Position numbers and translations under genes: made by a program. Shown here piece after piece: positions 53,198 through 62,465 of a stretch of DNA of 64,000 bases; position 1 is the stretch's first letter, and every line of letters begins with the position of its first letter. Source of the stretch: an uncultured Bacteroidales bacterium. GTDB lineage: Bacteria > Bacteroidota > Bacteroidia > Bacteroidales > FEN-979. Below the pieces are notes generated by a model. It was not told the DNA's origin and did no database searches. It saw only the letters and a program-made list of their open reading frames with translations. The stretch spans positions 1-64,000 of the forward strand of contig CAISJJ010000502.1 of NCBI GenBank assembly GCA_903885595.1, given 5' to 3'.

Positions 53198-54501
53198 CGG
53201 CCTTTGGCAATAAGCCCGTCCAGTATACCTGATAATTGTCTCGTCAGTTCCCTTCTTGAAAATTGGTCAATTTCGCGGCTTTCGATGGTAAGCGTTCCAT
53301 TTTTAAAGTCGCGATAAAGCCTGAGGACATGCTGTTTCATTTTTTCCACGTCCCCAAACCCGGCCAGCAGTCCTGCGCGGGTTTCGTTCAATATAAAAGC
53401 TGCATCACCATCCACGGGGCCCAGACATAAAATAGGCCGTTGTGCTGCCATATATTCAAAAAACTTCCCTGTCAGGATCATTTTTGAATTGGGGGTGTTG
53501 TTGATGATCAGCAGGAGTACCTGCGACTGGCGCTGGCACTTTACCACCTCGTTGTGCGGCATGTAATCGATTCTTCTTATAAACCGCGAAAGTCCAAAAT
53601 CATCCAATGATTGTATGACTGTAAAGTCAACCTTGCCTACCAGTTTGATCTCCAGGTCGTCTGCAAGGTCGGGATGATCAGAAAGTAAACTTTTAAGGGC
53701 GTCCCAGAGTGTGATAGGGTTACGTGTGTTTACCAGGGTTCCGATGTGTGCGATGGAAAATTTTTTATCAAGATCAAGTGGTAGCAGTCCGGCATCATCG
53801 GAATCGAACCCGTTTGTGATTACTTTGTAGGATCGTTTATGAATCTTGCAGAAATCTTCGGCCATCGTTTTGCTGATCACCGAAACGACATCTGCTTTTT
53901 CCAGTACTTCCAATTCAAGCCTGTGATGTTTTTTATCGGCCCAGCCCGTGAGTTTAAGGTCTTTGTAAAAGTCGATGTTGGTCCATGGATCACGAAAATC
54001 GGCCAGCCAGGGAAGGCCAAACTGTGCTGCCAGTGGCATGGCGATCATGTGGGTGCTGTGCGGAGGCCCGGTTGAGATGATAACCTGTACTGGTTGGTTT
54101 TTCAGATATTGTGAAAGGAACCGGACTGACGGCCGGATCCAGAATTTTCGTGCATCGGGGATGAAGAAATTTCCTCTGATCCAAATTGAGAAATCCTCGA
54201 GGATCTTGTTTTTCTTTTTCTCTGAAAGAAAGGCTGCATTGATCTTTTCTTCTTTCTTTTGTCCAAGCAGCTTTTTATATGCCAGGTAAGGTTCCCAGAT
54301 GGGGAATTTGATCATCTCCAGGCCAGGTGGAACATCTTTAAACAGGGAGTTGTCCGTTTCAGGGTATTCCGGGTTTTCGGGACAAAACAGGACAGGCTCC
54401 CATCCGAAATCTCTAAGATATTTGACAAATTTCAGCCATCGCTGCACCCCGGCACCACCACTGGGAGGCCAGTAATAACTGATGATCAGGGCTTTTTTCA
54501 T
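53194..54501 (-). CDS. GT-B glycosyltransferase (group 1/GT4-like)
   Basis: 435 residues. N-terminal Rossmann with SYYWPPSGGAGVQRW (glycine loop), then STGPPHSTH, ADFRDPWT, and a C-terminal half with IAHIGTL, MPHNEVV, GKFFEYMAAQRPILCLGP (nucleotide-sugar binding). Cytosolic transferase acting on a lipid-linked or surface glycan. The ATG overlaps the yfhO-like stop by 4 bases (ATGA type), so the two are translationally coupled. Confidence 0.92.
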   Translation of the reverse strand: MKKALIISYYWPPSGGAGVQRWLKFVKYLRDFGWEPVLFCPENPEYPETDNSLFKDVPPGLEMIKFPIWEPYLAYKKLLGQKKEEKINAAFLSEKKKNKILEDFSIWIRGNFFIPDARKFWIRPSVRFLSQYLKNQPVQVIISTGPPHSTHMIAMPLAAQFGLPWLADFRDPWTNIDFYKDLKLTGWADKKHHRLELEVLEKADVVSVISKTMAEDFCKIHKRSYKVITNGFDSDDAGLLPLDLDKKFSIAHIGTLVNTRNPITLWDALKSLLSDHPDLADDLEIKLVGKVDFTVIQSLDDFGLSRFIRRIDYMPHNEVVKCQRQSQVLLLIINNTPNSKMILTGKFFEYMAAQRPILCLGPVDGDAAFILNETRAGLLAGFGDVEKMKQHVLRLYRDFKNGTLTIESREIDQFSRRELTRQLSGILDGLIAKGR

Positions 54502-56978
54502 GCCTTTTGCTTCCGTGCGCTCATTATTTCATATGCAGCCAGTAAGATGACACAGGCGATGAGGATGATTGAAGATATGAGGGATATTTTTTCCCCAACT
54601 GAATAAACCGTGGGCTCAAATTTGAACTGGATTTTATGTGTTCCGGCTGGAAGAACCATAGCGCGTAAAACATAATCGGATCTGAAATGGGGCGTAATCT
54701 GGCCGTCGACATAGGCATTCCATCCCTTAGGATAGTAAATTTCAGAGAAAACGGCCAACCCTCCATTTTTTGAATTGTAGCTGTAGTTTAAGGCATTGGC
54801 AGCATAGGTATCCAATGTAATAAAATCGGCAGAGTCTCTGGATGGAACAAATGATTTAAGTTCCTTCGAGAATGATTTATCCACGATGGCCACCGAATCG
54901 GGTCTGAAATTTTTTATGGCCGCTATTTCTGCATCGGCGTTATCGACCATTTGAACACCGGAAACAAACCAGGCGTGTCCCATGGCCCCGGGGTTTGGAT
55001 AAGCCACCGGTTGCCTGTCATTATCCGGGATGATAATATATTTGGTATTCAGCATGTTCAACACAGGTATGCTGTCGGTATTCATGCTACTGGCAAAGGT
55101 TTCAATATCCTTCTGAACACCGTGGTCAATGAGTTCCTGGTAGCGGCGAAGTTTTGCCCCATGGTAACCGCCAATTGATTTGTGATAATAGGAGGTGCCT
55201 GCATCATTGAAGGGGTCAACCGTCAGGTTCAGAACCCTGAAATCAGGATCTTTATCCTGCAGAATCTGGTTGTCGGCCGCAGATGGCTCAAAGGGATTTT
55301 CAACACGCGATTTGGATGTAAAGCTATCATTGTTGACATACCTCTTGCTGACAGCGAACATATCAGCAAGAATCAGCACCGTTAGTGCAATATAGGCGTA
55401 TTCCTTTTTTATTTTGTTAAATAGAACGGCCCAGGTCAATCCGGCGGCCAGCAGCACAAAAACAAAAGTACGGATGGCATCCATCCGGAGGAGCCGCATG
55501 CGTTCATCACGGATACTCTGCATCAGCCATTCAGGAAACTTGTATTGCTGCTGGAAATATTTGTCGTTAAGGCCAACAAAATCAAAAAACATTCCAGGCG
55601 CCAGGGCGAATAGCAATGCAATTCCCCCGGTGATTACAAAAGCGATCTGAAGGCCTTTAAACATTGACTTCTGGTCATGTCTTTTGTCGCAAATTTCCCT
55701 CATGGCTAAAATACCCAATAATGGGATTGCAAATTCTGCAATGACAAGAATCATTGAGACTGCCCTGAATTTATTGTACCCGGGAAGATAATTCAGGAAA
55801 AGGTCGGTGAACCACATGAAATTATGCCCCCATGCCAGGAGGATGGAGAGCAGGGTGGCTGCAAGTAACCACCATTTGATCGGTCCTTTCACAATGATCA
55901 GGCCAAGAACAAAGAGGAACATGATGATCGCACCAACGTAAACCGGTCCGGAGGTAAAGGGTTGAGCGCCCCAATAAATGAATGGCAATGGCTGACTCGT
56001 GAACTGACTGATGTTTTCATCGGTAAGACCATTTTCCTTCATGGCCTTCACGATCTTTGAATTCGGGCTGATCTTTATGCTTGAAGATCCGCCGTAAAAA
56101 TCGGGAATCATCAGGGTCATGGTCTCTCCAACGCCATAGCTCCATTTGGTTGCATAATCTTTGTCGAGCCCCGATGTCCGGTTTCCTTTATCGGAGGTAA
56201 GTTCAGATTTTCCCCTGATCGTATATTTGCCATATTCCCAGGTGGCCCATAAACTCGTAAGGTTCGTAAGAACCGCAAAAACAAGGGCGATAAGAAGTAT
56301 GCCTACCGCTTTAAAAAACGGGGTCAGCTCTTTAAACCGGATGGCATGAATCAGCTTGAAAAGTCCCAGTAAAAGGACCGTCATGGCCAGATAATATGTG
56401 ATCTGGGGATGGTTTGCTTTGACTTCAAGGGAGAGAAATACCGCCGTCATGACGCCTCCCCAAAGGTATTTTCGTTTCATGGTCAGGATGATCCCGGCAA
56501 CAACCGGGGCCATGTAAGCAATGGCATGTGCTTTTGAATTGTGACCAGCTTCGATGATGATGAAGAAGTAGGAGGAGAAGGCAAATGCGGCAGCTCCGGC
56601 AATTGATAACCAGGGATCAACCCCCATGACCAGGAGGAGGATGAAAAATCCAAGAAAATAGAGAAAAACGAGGTTTGCCGGGTGTGGCAATCCAAGCATA
56701 AGCGCTTTATCAACATATCCCAGCAGGTTGGAGGTGTAACTGGCCGATATCTGATAGGCTGGCATCCCCCCGAACATCGAATTTGTCCATAAAGGTTCCT
56801 GGCCTGTTTTTGCTCTGAAATCAACAATTTCTTTTGACATTCCCTTGAACTGGATGATATCGCTTTGGAGAATCCTTTTTCCTTCGAGAAGCGGGCTGAA
56901 ATAGATCATGGTGATGACCAGAAAGATTACAACGGCTGCCAGGTAAGGCACGATTTTTTTAAATTTAATATTCTTCAT
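54498..56978 (-). CDS. YfhO family membrane protein
   Basis: 826 residues from Met 56978; earlier in-frame Met codons (57002, 57071) give a polar extension unlikely to be real. About 12-14 membrane helices at the N-terminal two thirds, with an early extracytoplasmic loop holding QSDIIQFKGM and LWTNSMFGGMPAYQIS, then a C-terminal periplasmic region (about 560-790) with SEIYYPKGWNAYVDG, and a final helix. The YfhO type is GT-C-like, proposed to add glycosyl groups to lipoteichoic or membrane glycans in Firmicutes. Here it is coupled to the downstream glycosyltransferase gene, which agrees with glycan or glycolipid work. Confidence 0.9.
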   Translation of the reverse strand: MKNIKFKKIVPYLAAVVIFLVITMIYFSPLLEGKRILQSDIIQFKGMSKEIVDFRAKTGQEPLWTNSMFGGMPAYQISASYTSNLLGYVDKALMLGLPHPANLVFLYFLGFFILLLVMGVDPWLSIAGAAAFAFSSYFFIIIEAGHNSKAHAIAYMAPVVAGIILTMKRKYLWGGVMTAVFLSLEVKANHPQITYYLAMTVLLLGLFKLIHAIRFKELTPFFKAVGILLIALVFAVLTNLTSLWATWEYGKYTIRGKSELTSDKGNRTSGLDKDYATKWSYGVGETMTLMIPDFYGGSSSIKISPNSKIVKAMKENGLTDENISQFTSQPLPFIYWGAQPFTSGPVYVGAIIMFLFVLGLIIVKGPIKWWLLAATLLSILLAWGHNFMWFTDLFLNYLPGYNKFRAVSMILVIAEFAIPLLGILAMREICDKRHDQKSMFKGLQIAFVITGGIALLFALAPGMFFDFVGLNDKYFQQQYKFPEWLMQSIRDERMRLLRMDAIRTFVFVLLAAGLTWAVLFNKIKKEYAYIALTVLILADMFAVSKRYVNNDSFTSKSRVENPFEPSAADNQILQDKDPDFRVLNLTVDPFNDAGTSYYHKSIGGYHGAKLRRYQELIDHGVQKDIETFASSMNTDSIPVLNMLNTKYIIIPDNDRQPVAYPNPGAMGHAWFVSGVQMVDNADAEIAAIKNFRPDSVAIVDKSFSKELKSFVPSRDSADFITLDTYAANALNYSYNSKNGGLAVFSEIYYPKGWNAYVDGQITPHFRSDYVLRAMVLPAGTHKIQFKFEPTVYSVGEKISLISSIILIACVILLAAYEIMSARKQKA

Positions 56979-57100
56979 AGTTTTCCTGTTGGTTATGTTC
57001 ATGGGGAACCGGGTGATCAATAGGCCATTCTTATTTTTCAGAAGGGTATCAGAAAACTTCCGGATTACCAATAAATCCTGAGCTCCTGAAAAATAAAAAA

Positions 57101-57125
57101 AGAAGATAATTATACATTATCTTCT
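57101..57125 (-). terminator. rpmH terminator
   Basis: Perfect 10-bp stem AGAAGATAAT (57101-57110) with ATTATCTTCT (57116-57125), 5-base loop, preceded on the plus strand by A-rich sequence, which gives the minus-strand U-tract. Lies about 60 bases after rpmH. Confidence 0.85.
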
Positions 57126-57183
57126 TTCTGTGTACAAATTTGCGTAAAATTCGGATTGATCCTGTCAATCAAGAAAAGAAATA

Positions 57184-57345
57184 TTATTCTTTATCTAATT
57201 TTTCGTCGGAAACCGTCAGTTTTTTTCTTCCTTTAGCCCTTCTGGCAGCCAGTACTTTACGTCCGTTGGCGGTGGCCATGCGTTCGCGGAAGCCATGTTT
57301 ATTTTTTCTTTTTCTGTTCGAGGGCTGGTATGTTCTCTTTGTCAT
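57184..57345 (-). CDS. rpmH: 50S ribosomal protein L34
   Basis: 53 residues, found by reading the minus strand directly. Starts [20 protein letters not shown], then [21 protein letters not shown], both L34 hallmarks, and ends with an acidic/lysine tail SDEKLDKE. Longer than E. coli L34 (46) only through this tail, as is usual in Bacteroidota. A full promoter lies upstream and a terminator downstream, so it is monocistronic. It is not linked to rnpA or dnaA here. Confidence 0.96.
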   Translation of the reverse strand: MTKRTYQPSNRKRKNKHGFRERMATANGRKVLAARRAKGRKKLTVSDEKLDKE

Positions 57346-57367
57346 CTCACATAATTTTTTGGGACTG

Positions 57368-57399
57368 CAAAAGTATTAAATTAAAAGTTTATTACCAAA
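57368..57399 (-). promoter_or_regulatory. rpmH promoter
   Basis: On the minus strand TTTG (57399-57396), 20-base spacer, TACTTTTG (57375-57368): a complete Bacteroidota promoter. Leader to the ATG about 17 bases. Confidence 0.75.
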
Positions 57400-57431
57400 A
57401 ATATTTTCTTCAATTTTATTTTTAATCAGGA

Positions 57432-58892
57432 TTACTTAACAGGAATATTTTTCAAGGTTTCAACCAGGAAATCATAGAATTTCTGTACCGTAGCAATGTT
57501 TACCTTTTCATCGGGAGAGTGGGGGAAGCGGATGGTAGGGCCAAAAGATATCATGTCCCAGTTGGGATAATTACCCCCCAGAATCCCACATTCGAGGCCG
57601 GCATGTATAGCCTTGATTTCCGGTATATTGCCAAATTTTTTATTATAGATATCCTGCATGGTTTTCAGGATTGGCGATTCGGGGTTTGGTTTCCAGCCAG
57701 GATAGCTGCCATCGAACACCGACTGGGCTCCGGCAAGATCAAATACACTCCTGATCATTTGCTGGAGTTCATCTTTGGCAGAATCAACAGAACTGCGCAT
57801 CAGATTCATGATTTTCATGATGCCATTTTCAGCTTTGACAATCGCCAGATTATTTGAGGTTTCGACGAGGCCAATCATTTCGTTACTCATGCGCATTACG
57901 CCATTCGGGCAGGCATAGATGGCATTCATGGAATTGAGAAGCACTGCCGGGTCAATCACCTTTTCCGGAGTTTCAGCGGCGACAGCTTCGATTTTCAGGG
58001 TAGGCTCTACTGCCGATAGTTCATTTTTAATATTGGCGGTCAATTTTGCAAGAGATTCAAGAAATGATCCTGTGTTTGCGGTTGGAATGGCAACATGGGC
58101 AAAGGATTCACGCGGGATGGCATTGCGGAGACTACCCCCGTCAATGGAAGCAACCTGTAAACCGTGATTTTTAAAGCCATTAAAGAGAACCCGGTTCATG
58201 ATTTTATTTGCATTGCCGCGACCAAGATGGATATCAACGCCGCTATGGCCTCCCTTTAGTCCTGTAACATTTATTTTATACCCGGTAAAATCGCCTGTAA
58301 CAGGATGTTCTTCGAAGGTAAACGTGATGTTTCCGTTGGTTCCGCCGGCACAGCCAATGTAGAGTTCTCCCTCATCTTCCGAATCCATATTCACCAGGAT
58401 GTCGCCTTTCAGCACGCCCGGTTTCAATCCGTTTGCACCAGTCATACCCGTTTCTTCATCGCATGTAAAAAGCGCTTCAATGGGGCCATGCTGCATATCT
58501 GTTGCCTCGAGAACAGCCATGGTTGCTGCCACGCCCATTCCATTGTCGGCGCCCAGGGTTGTCCCGTTTGCGCGAACCCATTCACCATCAATCACGGTTT
58601 CGATGGGATCTTTTTCAAAGTCGTGTACCTTATCACTGTTCTTTTGGGGGACCATATCGAGATGGCCCTGAAGAACTACTCCTTTGCGGTTCTCCATTCC
58701 CGGAGTGGCTGGTTTGCGTATTATCACGTTTCCAACCTCATCCTGTATGGTTTCAAGACCAAGGCTCTTGCCAAAATTGAAAATAAATTCCCTGATCTGT
58801 TCTTCTTTTTTTGAAGGCCGTGGAATCTGGGTCAGGCTGTGAAAATTTTTCCACAGCGCTTTGGGACTAAGTTGTAAAATTTCGTTGCTCAT
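57432..58892 (-). CDS. pepD: aminoacyl-histidine dipeptidase (peptidase D, M20)
   Basis: 486 residues from ATG 58892 (a TTG two codons upstream is less likely). Zinc dipeptidase with a broad range including Xaa-His. Seen: GHLDMVPQ and GADNGMGVA (metal ligands His and Asp), CDEETGMTGA (catalytic Glu pair), NMDSEDEGELYIGCAGG, GGHSGVDIHLGRGNA, and a C-terminal HAGLECGILGG with another ligand. Cytosolic. The PqqD-like gene lies 67 bases upstream on the same strand and a -7 box TAACTTTG lies at 58954-58947. Confidence 0.96.
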   Translation of the reverse strand: MSNEILQLSPKALWKNFHSLTQIPRPSKKEEQIREFIFNFGKSLGLETIQDEVGNVIIRKPATPGMENRKGVVLQGHLDMVPQKNSDKVHDFEKDPIETVIDGEWVRANGTTLGADNGMGVAATMAVLEATDMQHGPIEALFTCDEETGMTGANGLKPGVLKGDILVNMDSEDEGELYIGCAGGTNGNITFTFEEHPVTGDFTGYKINVTGLKGGHSGVDIHLGRGNANKIMNRVLFNGFKNHGLQVASIDGGSLRNAIPRESFAHVAIPTANTGSFLESLAKLTANIKNELSAVEPTLKIEAVAAETPEKVIDPAVLLNSMNAIYACPNGVMRMSNEMIGLVETSNNLAIVKAENGIMKIMNLMRSSVDSAKDELQQMIRSVFDLAGAQSVFDGSYPGWKPNPESPILKTMQDIYNKKFGNIPEIKAIHAGLECGILGGNYPNWDMISFGPTIRFPHSPDEKVNIATVQKFYDFLVETLKNIPVK

Positions 58893-58959
58893 GATCAAAA
58901 TTCTTTAAATAAATAAAATGAAGGGATATTATGTGCCATATAACGTCAAAGTTAGCAAA

Positions 58960-59358
58960 TTATTTGGCTCCGGATGCCGTTTTATCCTGAATTTCAAAGA
59001 AAGAAATATAGCGCTGCTGATAAAGCAGCGACAGAAATTTTGTCACCCTGGATTCTGTTTCTTCAACGGGCTTCAGTTCTTCGGGAAATCGGTCTTTCAG
59101 TTCAGCACAGATCTGGGCCACGGTTGATTTCCCATCTATCAGGAGCCAGGTATGTCCGCCGAACCGGTCAAGCTTTATATATATGTATTTATCCTTTGAT
59201 GGCGGCTGAAATAGGGCTGCATTGATCCTCGCCCTGAACCGGGGCATAAGCAGGGTGATTCCACCATGTTCATTTACTTCATGGTCAAGAACCCGTAATG
59301 GGGTGAGGTCAAGGAAATTGGCCTGTTTTAGTATTTTACGACGTTTGAAGAAATTCAA
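58960..59358 (-). CDS. PqqD-like protein
   Basis: 132 residues. Residues about 60-120 resemble the PqqD winged-helix fold: KLDRFGGHTWLLIDGKSTVAQICAELKDRF and ESRVTKFLSLLYQQRYISF. The N-terminal ~55 residues (FKRRKILKQANFLDLTPLRVLDHEV) are an extension not present in PqqD itself. PqqD folds bind leader peptides for radical-SAM enzymes in RiPP pathways, but no radical-SAM gene or precursor was seen nearby. Stand-alone members exist in Bacteroidota; function unknown. Confidence 0.75.
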   Translation of the reverse strand: MNFFKRRKILKQANFLDLTPLRVLDHEVNEHGGITLLMPRFRARINAALFQPPSKDKYIYIKLDRFGGHTWLLIDGKSTVAQICAELKDRFPEELKPVEETESRVTKFLSLLYQQRYISFFEIQDKTASGAK

Positions 59359-59379
59359 TTATCTGGGGCGTTGGAATCT

Positions 59380-59456
59380 GTGACGAGTGACGAGTGACAA
59401 GTGACAAGTGACGGGTGACGGGTGACACGTGACGCGTGACGCGTGACGCGTGACGA
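59380..59456. repeat. heptamer tandem repeat (GTGACNN), 11 copies
   Basis: Eleven consecutive units in exact 7-base register: GTGACGA x2, GTGACAA x2, GTGACGG x2, GTGACAC, GTGACGC x3, GTGACGA. The first five bases do not vary; only the last two do, and like units sit together. It fills the gap between the PqqD-like gene and the OPT terminator. Confidence 0.95.
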
Positions 59457-59507
59457 AGAAGGTTATATACAGGACTTTGGCATTTTCTAAGATAAAATTT
59501 AAAAAAA

Positions 59508-59539
59508 GAGAGCTGTCCATGAAGGATGAAACAGCTCTC
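59508..59539 (-). terminator. terminator of the OPT transporter gene
   Basis: Stem GAGAGCTGT (59508-59516) with ACAGCTCTC (59531-59539), 14-base loop, then a minus-strand U-tract from the A-run at 59501-59507. It begins 17 bases after the OPT stop codon. Confidence 0.88.
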
Positions 59540-59556
59540 TTTACATTTACTTATAA

Positions 59557-61632
59557 TTACATTCCCGAAGCCGGAGGAGCGGGATCATCTGGTTTTCCTG
59601 CATTCTTCAGCGGAATTTGTATGAAAACATAGGCAATGACAGCCAGGATGATGAAGCTGATGAAGAAGGTCGGGTTTTCAAAGAAAACGAAATACTTATA
59701 GAGGAAGATATTGAAAACTGCCAGGATGGCGATTACCAGCCCCATCAGGGCTTCACCTGCGATCATACCTGACGCGAGCAAAACGCCGGTGTTTTCAACC
59801 CTGACTTTCTGCGCTTCATTGTGTTTTCTCTTTTCTGAATAAAGATCAACAGCCCCTTTTATTATTCCACCCACGAAGATGGCGAAGGTTGTCTCGATCG
59901 GGAGATACATGCCAACGCTGACCAGCATGGGGCTTCTAACCTGCATAAGGATAAAGGCGACCCCCATCAGCATACCGGCGATAATCAGCGGCCATGCCAT
60001 TTGTCCCTGGACGATACCGCGCGACAGGATGGCCATCAGACTGGCCTGGGGCGCCGACAGGTTCTTGCTGCCGAAGCCACCCTGGTAGCCAAGGTTTTTC
60101 CCGCTGGCGATGTCGCCATCATTGAGGAAGGCAAGTACAACGAACATTACGGCGCCTGCAAGAATAACTCCAAGAATATCACCGACCTGCATTCTCCAGG
60201 GGGTACCCCCGAGAATATGACCGGCTTTCAGGTCCTGGAGCATTTCGCCGGCAACAGCTGCCGAAACGCACACAATGGCGGCAACGCCGAGCACAGTTGC
60301 AACACCCGAATCACCCTGTACACCCAGTGCGACGAGAATGAGTGCGGTTACAACGAGGGCGGTAAGTGTCAATCCGCTGATCGGGTTGTTGCTGGAGCCC
60401 ATGATGCCCACAAGATACCCGGAAACAGAGGCAAAGAAAAAGGCCAGAATGATCATTACGGTTGAGGCGACAATGGCAATCAGAAGATTCGTTTCAAAGA
60501 TGAAATAGGTTATCCCGAAGGTGAGAACAGCAACTGCCGCGATGCCAACCATAATCCAGCCGAAGCTGATGTCTTTTTCATTCCTGGGAACATTGTGTTC
60601 AATTCCTGATGCTGCTTTTTTAACATCCTTGACCGATCTGGCGATCCCGGTTGAGAGGCTCTTCCGCATTTTAAACAGGGTGAACCCTGCACTTACAAGC
60701 ATTCCTCCGATGGCAATTGGTCTGACGATAAATTTCCATATCTGATTGATCTGATAGGAGGGATCCATAACTTTTTGCATCGCAGCTTCCGGTGACAGGG
60801 TAGGGTCGTTTCCCATAAGGAAAGCAGCCCAATCCTGGAAATTGATACCGGGGAGCAGGAAGTACATGATCATGGGGGCCATGAGTCCCCAGGCAAGGAT
60901 ACCCCCGCTGAAGTTCAAAGCGCCCAATTTCGGTCCGATGATATAACCAACGCCCATATAGGCAGGGCTAACGCCGGGCGAGCTGAGGAGCATTCCCCCC
61001 TCGCCTTTAAAAACGGTTCCGGTAATAACCTGGTTGCCGAAGGTGATAAACTTTTCCCACAGGTACTGGAACAGTTTCAATTCGCCCAGGATCTTTATCA
61101 CAGCGCCAAGTCCCATCGCCCAAAATAAAAATTTCGATCCCCCTGAAGTTCCCTGGCCGGCTTTGTGAATTTCTGCCGCAGCAGTTGATTCCGGGAAAGG
61201 CAGTTCGGCATCTTCAACCATTACACGGCGAAGCAAGGCAACGAACATTATACCCAGGATACCCCCGGCGATGAGGATGAGCGATGAGGTGATGTAATGA
61301 CCCATGGTGAAAAATTCGGACCAGATTCCGGAGACAAAAAATGCCGGAAGGGTGAAAATGGCGCCGGCGGCGACTGATTCACCGATAGAACCGACGGTAC
61401 GGGTAAAATTTTCTTCGAGGATGGAACCTTTCATTAACCGCAAAATGGCCATACCAAGTACAGCGGCGGGGTAGGTAGCGGCGATGGTCATCCCTGCTTT
61501 AAGTCCGAGGTAAGCATTGGCAGCGCCAAGAATGACGGCAAAGAAAAGGCCAATGATCAACGCTCGAACTGTGAATTCCTTCATATTAGTCTCAGCAGAG
61601 ACGAAAGGAATGAACTTCTTCTGTTCGGCCAT
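59557..61632 (-). CDS. OPT family oligopeptide transporter
   Basis: 691 residues with about 14-16 membrane helices. Seen: KEFTVRALIIGLFFAVILGAANAYLGLKAGMTIAATYPAAVLGM, ELPFPESTAAAEIHKAG, LLSSPGVSPAYMGVGYIIGP and the late QVRSPMLVSVGMYLPIETTFAIFVGG, all features of bacterial OPT proteins. Probable H+-coupled uptake of oligopeptides or metal chelates. Ends with a short Pro/Ala-rich tail. A dipeptidase (pepD) and a PqqD-like gene lie nearby on the same strand but are separated by a terminator. Confidence 0.95.
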   Translation of the reverse strand: MAEQKKFIPFVSAETNMKEFTVRALIIGLFFAVILGAANAYLGLKAGMTIAATYPAAVLGMAILRLMKGSILEENFTRTVGSIGESVAAGAIFTLPAFFVSGIWSEFFTMGHYITSSLILIAGGILGIMFVALLRRVMVEDAELPFPESTAAAEIHKAGQGTSGGSKFLFWAMGLGAVIKILGELKLFQYLWEKFITFGNQVITGTVFKGEGGMLLSSPGVSPAYMGVGYIIGPKLGALNFSGGILAWGLMAPMIMYFLLPGINFQDWAAFLMGNDPTLSPEAAMQKVMDPSYQINQIWKFIVRPIAIGGMLVSAGFTLFKMRKSLSTGIARSVKDVKKAASGIEHNVPRNEKDISFGWIMVGIAAVAVLTFGITYFIFETNLLIAIVASTVMIILAFFFASVSGYLVGIMGSSNNPISGLTLTALVVTALILVALGVQGDSGVATVLGVAAIVCVSAAVAGEMLQDLKAGHILGGTPWRMQVGDILGVILAGAVMFVVLAFLNDGDIASGKNLGYQGGFGSKNLSAPQASLMAILSRGIVQGQMAWPLIIAGMLMGVAFILMQVRSPMLVSVGMYLPIETTFAIFVGGIIKGAVDLYSEKRKHNEAQKVRVENTGVLLASGMIAGEALMGLVIAILAVFNIFLYKYFVFFENPTFFISFIILAVIAYVFIQIPLKNAGKPDDPAPPASGM

Positions 61633-61766
61633 AAATCCTGATTTTATAGGTTAGAATGTGATTGAGAATTAGGGGGCTAAGTAAAGAAAATCCCGTGATA
61701 TGGGCAAGGAGAATTTAACTTGTTTGGATGGATGTTGTTTAACTGATTGATAATAAAGTCAGACAT

Positions 61767-62396
61767 TCAAAAAAAGTCATACAGGTGCACCAGTTTCTTG
61801 GTCTCAAAATAATTTTCGGTAAAAAAGTCCGAGATGTCCCATGTTGACGTTCTGGCGCTGATGCGTGTCAAATCCTGTTCAATTTCACCTCCTGTAAGGT
61901 AAAGGATCCCATTTGGAAGCTCATTGAATCCTTTTGCTTTTATCTTGTGTTTAATCATGGTAAAGAACAGTTGCAGGTTTGATACTGCGCGGCCGGTGAT
62001 AAAGTCGAAAGATTGTTTCACAGTTTCGAAGCGTGTATTCAGGGTCGAGACATTGTCCAGTTTCAAACTGGCAACAACGTTATCAATCACCCTGATCTTT
62101 TTACCGATTGAATCGACCAGGGTAAAATGCGTATCAGGAAACATGATGGCTAAAGGAATGCCCGGGAAACCACCACCGGTTCCTGCATCCATTATCGAGG
62201 TTCCCTTTTTGAATCCTGTGATTTTAGCAATGACTAAAGCATGCAATACATGGTGGATGTTGAATTGATCCATGTCTTTCCGGGAGATCACATTGATCAT
62301 GGCGTTCCATTCCCGATAGAGGCTCTCGAGCTGATGGAACCGTTCAATCTGATGCGACGTTAAATTTGGAAAATACTGTAAGGGAAGGTTCGTCAT
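61767..62396 (-). CDS. rsmG: 16S rRNA (guanine-527-N7)-methyltransferase
   Basis: 209 residues. SAM-binding motif MDAGTGGGFPGIPLAI, then LVDSIGKKIRVIDNV, and FDFITGRAVSNLQLF. Methylates G527 of 16S rRNA. Its start codon lies next to the terminator of the bTHX gene upstream, so it is probably transcribed separately or by read-through. Confidence 0.95.
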   Translation of the reverse strand: MTNLPLQYFPNLTSHQIERFHQLESLYREWNAMINVISRKDMDQFNIHHVLHALVIAKITGFKKGTSIMDAGTGGGFPGIPLAIMFPDTHFTLVDSIGKKIRVIDNVVASLKLDNVSTLNTRFETVKQSFDFITGRAVSNLQLFFTMIKHKIKAKGFNELPNGILYLTGGEIEQDLTRISARTSTWDISDFFTENYFETKKLVHLYDFF

Positions 62397-62406
62397 AAAA
62401 CAAAAC

Positions 62407-62436
62407 CGCCCGGAAAAGCAAATGCTGATCCGGGCG
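62407..62436 (-). terminator. terminator of the bTHX gene
   Basis: Stem CGCCCGG (62407-62413) with CCGGGCG (62430-62436), G/C-rich, followed on the minus strand by GTTTTGTTTT. It lies between bTHX and rsmG and ends about 10 bases before the rsmG ATG. Confidence 0.8.
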
Positions 62437-62465
62437 CCTTTTGGTTAATAAATTAAGACAAGATG

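Noticed and set aside
53790-53830. tRNA T-loop-like string (GAATCGAACCC)
   Set aside because: It lies within the glycosyltransferase coding sequence and no acceptor, D or anticodon stems can be drawn around it.
59380-59456. Possible CRISPR array
   Set aside because: Units are 7 bp in direct contact with no spacers, and no cas genes are present.
58960-59632. RiPP biosynthesis locus around the PqqD-like gene
   Set aside because: No radical-SAM enzyme, peptidase-containing exporter or precursor-like short gene was found; the 60-codon frame at 59450-59632 is antisense to the OPT gene end and terminator.
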